A stretch of DNA of 64,000 nucleotides, taken from Clostridia bacterium. GTDB taxonomy: Bacteria > Bacillota > Clostridia > Christensenellales > UBA1242. Under the pieces are notes generated by a model. That model was not told the DNA's origin, did not search any database, and saw only the letters and a list, made by a program, of their open reading frames with translations. Shown here one piece after another: positions 61,503 to 64,000 of the stretch (within the stretch, counting starts at the first letter, position 1; every line of letters starts with the position of its first letter). Both the position numbers and the translations under genes were made by a program. The stretch covers positions 62,001 to 126,000 of the forward strand of contig JAFQDL010000015.1 in NCBI GenBank assembly GCA_017399265.1. The letters run 5' to 3'.

Positions 61503-62088
61503 TTATTGTTTTAATAACTTAATTGTATTAATAATATTCTCATTAAAATTAGCAGATTTCCAATCGTACTGATCAGAAATATTCAAATCTTCTGCCACAT
61601 ACAACCTCATTTGTTGAGACTTTGCCTCGTAATTATATGTAATGTAATAATCTAGATTGGGCGATATATATGATATATAAGATTTTTGATTATTCTCAAA
61701 AAATTTTGTCTCGTTAACATTATTAAAAAACATATCACGAAGAATATTTTTCTCATTTTTAAAATTATGATTTACTATATGTAAATGCGCATGCGTAATA
61801 CTGCTAGCACTATTATTAATATCATTTATACTTGTGCCATGTTCAAAAAATATTGGATACCTGCCAAAAATATTATAGAATAACAACCTGTACTTGTTTA
61901 TCAACTCTTTCAATTCTGATTTTTGCATATTATCCAACTCATTCATAGATGTAATATGTTTCTTAGGAATGATTAGCAAATATCCTACAACAAGTGAACC
62001 TTTTGTCGGAGTTATAATAAAGTTATTTGTTTCTTCTATAATAGTATTTATCGTGCTTATCTGATTCACAAAATGGACAACTATTCAT
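61503..62088 (-). CDS. HIT-family protein with apparent +1 frameshift near the N-terminus
   Basis: The open frame from GTG 62069 gives 188 residues with a HIT catalytic motif HAHLHIV near residue 94 and an N-terminal strand FIITPTKGSLVVGYLLIIPKKHI. The expected Cys-x2-Cys start is in another frame: ATG at 62086-62088, preceded by AGGTGAG, encodes MNSCPFCESD and would run to a stop in 22 codons. Joining the two needs a 1-base shift near 62065-62072. HIT proteins hydrolyse nucleotide phosphoramidates or dinucleoside polyphosphates. It lies 19 bases after the membrane helicase, same strand. Confidence 0.75.
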
Positions 62089-62107
62089 ATACTCACCTGA
62101 ACTATTA

Positions 62108-64000
62108 TCAATTATTCAAATTTACTTGTTTCTGCACAATTGCATCTTGTTTCTTGTAGTTGTATCTCATACACATAAACAATGTTTTTTGACTTTTGGG
62201 CACAAACACTAACCTGAAAGGATCAAGTATCGTAAATTTACAAACAGCATTGATTGCTTTCTTCTTTTTTGTAGCCAGCATAGCCGGCACATTAAACGAA
62301 TATTTATACAAATCAATACCCAAAACCGTTCTAACAATTAGATACCTTGGATCATCTATTGGCGAAAAGAATTCATTAACACAACCTAAAAATATTTTTT
62401 GCTCTCTAATATTGTTAGATATCATATGTAAATTGACTACTTTTTTCTTACGACAAACCTTAACCACAATTGAATTATTTTTAGAAATTGACTTATTTTC
62501 AATTAAGCCGTCTCTAATTGCGGAAGCTATGTGCTTTACAAATAATTTTGATGAACTCAAACGTATAATCTTAACTACATTATAAATCAATGGTATTAAG
62601 ACAATGCAACCAAACACATACCACAATATTTTAGAAACAAGTACTGTTGTAGCACATGGCAACACAAACATTGACAAAACAAAAAGTATAGCAAGTAATG
62701 AAGTTGGAAAAATAGCATGGACAACTGCTAACTTTTTAGGAATTAGAGAAGTTGGAATAATGTCCTGCATATACATAACTCCATCATTTGCCATTTTCCA
62801 TTTTTCAGGCAGCAAATCTCTATCCTTTGCCAAACTTTCCATTTTTTCATTTATTGCTTTAACACTTTCTGGAGTGTAATTTTTTTGAAGAATAGAAATT
62901 CTATCTATCCCACTCTCTATTTCATTACTTTCATAATTTGGTCCCACAAAACAATTAAATCGTCTTTTAAGCGTTTTGTAATCTGATGAAGTTTCTTCTG
63001 TACAATCAAGGGCTTTATTTGTCTTAACATCTTCCGATTCAAGTGTCACAAGATGCCAAATATTCGCTGTTTTATTTTTATCCCGTTTGTATACCCTGAT
63101 TGCTCTTCCTCTCATTTGATTAGATAGCATGAAACTACCAACAAAACTAGCCATAATCAGAGTATTTATACAAGGTGAATCCCACCCTTCCCCTAGCAAA
63201 GACTTTGTCCCAACTATTGCATTTATTAAGCCTTCTTCAAAGATTCTACCAATAACCGCTATTTTTTCTTTATTACTTATATTAAATTCATACTCACTAT
63301 ATCCTGTATCTTTTAGTGGGTTTGTTATTAACTTTTCCGCATCTTCGCCCAATATTTCTTTTACAGATTTTTTCAAGTTGCTTGGCAGAATTATTAATGA
63401 ACCACTCACAGCACCTAGTTTAATATCTGGCACTGCTCTACGTATATTCTCAAAGATGCTTACTATACTTATATCTTCAAAAGATTCACCTGTGCCAATT
63501 TTAGTAATATCTTTTTTTCTTATATAATCTGTTAAAATAAGCATTCTTAGATTGTCTTTTAAATTAGACAATTCGCACTTGGTTATGTTGATAATACTCT
63601 CTATTTTACCCATAGACAAAATTAGATTTTTCTCGATTTTAGAATTACTTACTAACACAACTTTATTTTTCTCAATTAAACCATGTTTTTTTAATAATTC
63701 TTCTAATTTGTCTCGTTTTGATTTAACAAGCAAACTCTCTTGTTTTAAAATAAAATTCAAAGCCGCTTCATAATTATTTAGATTGGAGTCTGTTTTATCT
63801 ATTTTTAAGATACTTTTTACAAATCCTTCTTGAGATAAAGCTTGTAATTTTTTAAGCAAATGAAACACATTTGTGTATTTACTAATATTTTTATATATTC
63901 GTTCACTATTATGATTGTATGTATATATAATCTTATTTTCCACCGAATTTAGCAATTTTTCCGTTTTTACAGTCTCAAAAAATTTTGCGACATTTTCTTT
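62108..64000 (-). CDS. SF2 helicase with C-terminal membrane segments, 5' end beyond window
   Basis: 630 residues are visible and the frame is still open at base 64000, so Walker A and the DEAD/DEAH motif lie outside. Motif V (GTKSLLGEGWDSPCINTLIM) and motif VI (NQMRGRAIRVYKRD) of the SF2 helicase C-domain are clear near visible residues 265-305. After an acidic linker, two hydrophobic segments (FPTSLLAILFVLSMFVLPC and ILWYVFGCIVLIPLIYNVV) follow at about 425-480, then a basic 150-residue cytoplasmic domain. A membrane-bound DEAD-like helicase is unusual. The next gene downstream is a HIT protein. Confidence 0.8.
   Translation of the reverse strand, partial: KENVAKFFETVKTEKLLNSVENKIIYTYNHNSERIYKNISKYTNVFHLLKKLQALSQEGFVKSILKIDKTDSNLNNYEAALNFILKQESLLVKSKRDKLEELLKKHGLIEKNKVVLVSNSKIEKNLILSMGKIESIINITKCELSNLKDNLRMLILTDYIRKKDITKIGTGESFEDISIVSIFENIRRAVPDIKLGAVSGSLIILPSNLKKSVKEILGEDAEKLITNPLKDTGYSEYEFNISNKEKIAVIGRIFEEGLINAIVGTKSLLGEGWDSPCINTLIMASFVGSFMLSNQMRGRAIRVYKRDKNKTANIWHLVTLESEDVKTNKALDCTEETSSDYKTLKRRFNCFVGPNYESNEIESGIDRISILQKNYTPESVKAINEKMESLAKDRDLLPEKWKMANDGVMYMQDIIPTSLIPKKLAVVHAIFPTSLLAILFVLSMFVLPCATTVLVSKILWYVFGCIVLIPLIYNVVKIIRLSSSKLFVKHIASAIRDGLIENKSISKNNSIVVKVCRKKKVVNLHMISNNIREQKIFLGCVNEFFSPIDDPRYLIVRTVLGIDLYKYSFNVPAMLATKKKKAINAVCKFTILDPFRLVFVPKSQKTLFMCMRYNYKKQDAIVQKQVNLNN

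Noticed and set aside
1..64000. CRISPR arrays, tRNA/rRNA genes, insertion sequences, prophage
   Set aside because: No regularly spaced repeats, no tRNA-like cloverleaf with a proper TTCRANY arm, no transposase, integrase or phage structural gene was seen.

Overview
The window is AT-rich (roughly one third G+C by eye) and uses the standard code. It carries a dense bacterial gene set typical of an anaerobic, low-G+C Gram-positive (Bacillota, Clostridia-like) organism, probably an uncultured gut member. The grounds are conserved Firmicutes neighbourhoods (rplM-rpsI; uvrC / murB-PHP-whiA; rpmE / prmC-prfA; recD2-comF), whiA and spoVG, peptidoglycan genes murB and murC, a YtrA-type GntR/ABC operon, a desulfoferrodoxin (anaerobe), AGGAGG-type ribosome binding sites and many TTGACA-17-TATAAT promoters. 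I see no rRNA, tRNA, CRISPR array, transposase or prophage structural gene. The species cannot be named from the sequence.

Layout. 1-5 kb (- strand): a partial unknown gene preceded by a promoter/structured RNA/terminator unit, then rpsI-rplM and comF-recD2. 5-16 kb: a P-loop kinase, a Nudix hydrolase, a flippase-like membrane protein, a BspA-type leucine-rich-repeat (LRR) surface protein, a phosphodiesterase/amidotransferase pair, an unknown strongly promoted protein, rlmD-whiA-PHP-murB. 16-24 kb: uvrC, a Cys/Asn-repeat microprotein, a second LRR surface protein, and an accessory cluster (Nudix, SDR, an NDK-like protein lacking its histidine, a nucleotidyltransferase and an APH-like kinase). 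24-29 kb: housekeeping prfA, prmC, rpmE, murC and spoVG. 29-37 kb: a run of four large LRR surface proteins that looks like one operon. 37-48 kb: diacylglycerol-kinase-like protein, pyruvate kinase, class-A serine hydrolase, cysS, HAD protein, methyltransferase-like protein, aldehyde dehydrogenase and an ABC exporter. 48-55 kb: a small XRE/two-microprotein module between near-identical hairpins, a cytosolic LRR protein, glmS, two lipoproteins, an LRR-less member of the surface family and an XRE regulator. 55-64 kb: membrane protein, four-helix protein, desulfoferrodoxin, two HD hydrolases, a GntR-ABC operon, a frameshifted HIT protein and a membrane-anchored SF2 helicase cut by the window edge.

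The most striking signal is a pair of promoters in which the whole spacer between a perfect -35 (TTGACA) and the -10 is dominated by a G homopolymer: 14 G upstream of an LRR surface protein (9353-9381) and 11 G upstream of a lipoprotein (53298-53326). In both, the spacer is exactly 17 bp in this assembly. This is the classical geometry for slipped-strand phase variation of transcription, and both genes encode cell-surface proteins. Six LRR surface proteins plus one LRR-less paralogue share an unusual N-terminal membrane-anchor domain, so the locus set looks like a diversified surface coat of which at least two cell-surface proteins may be switched stochastically.
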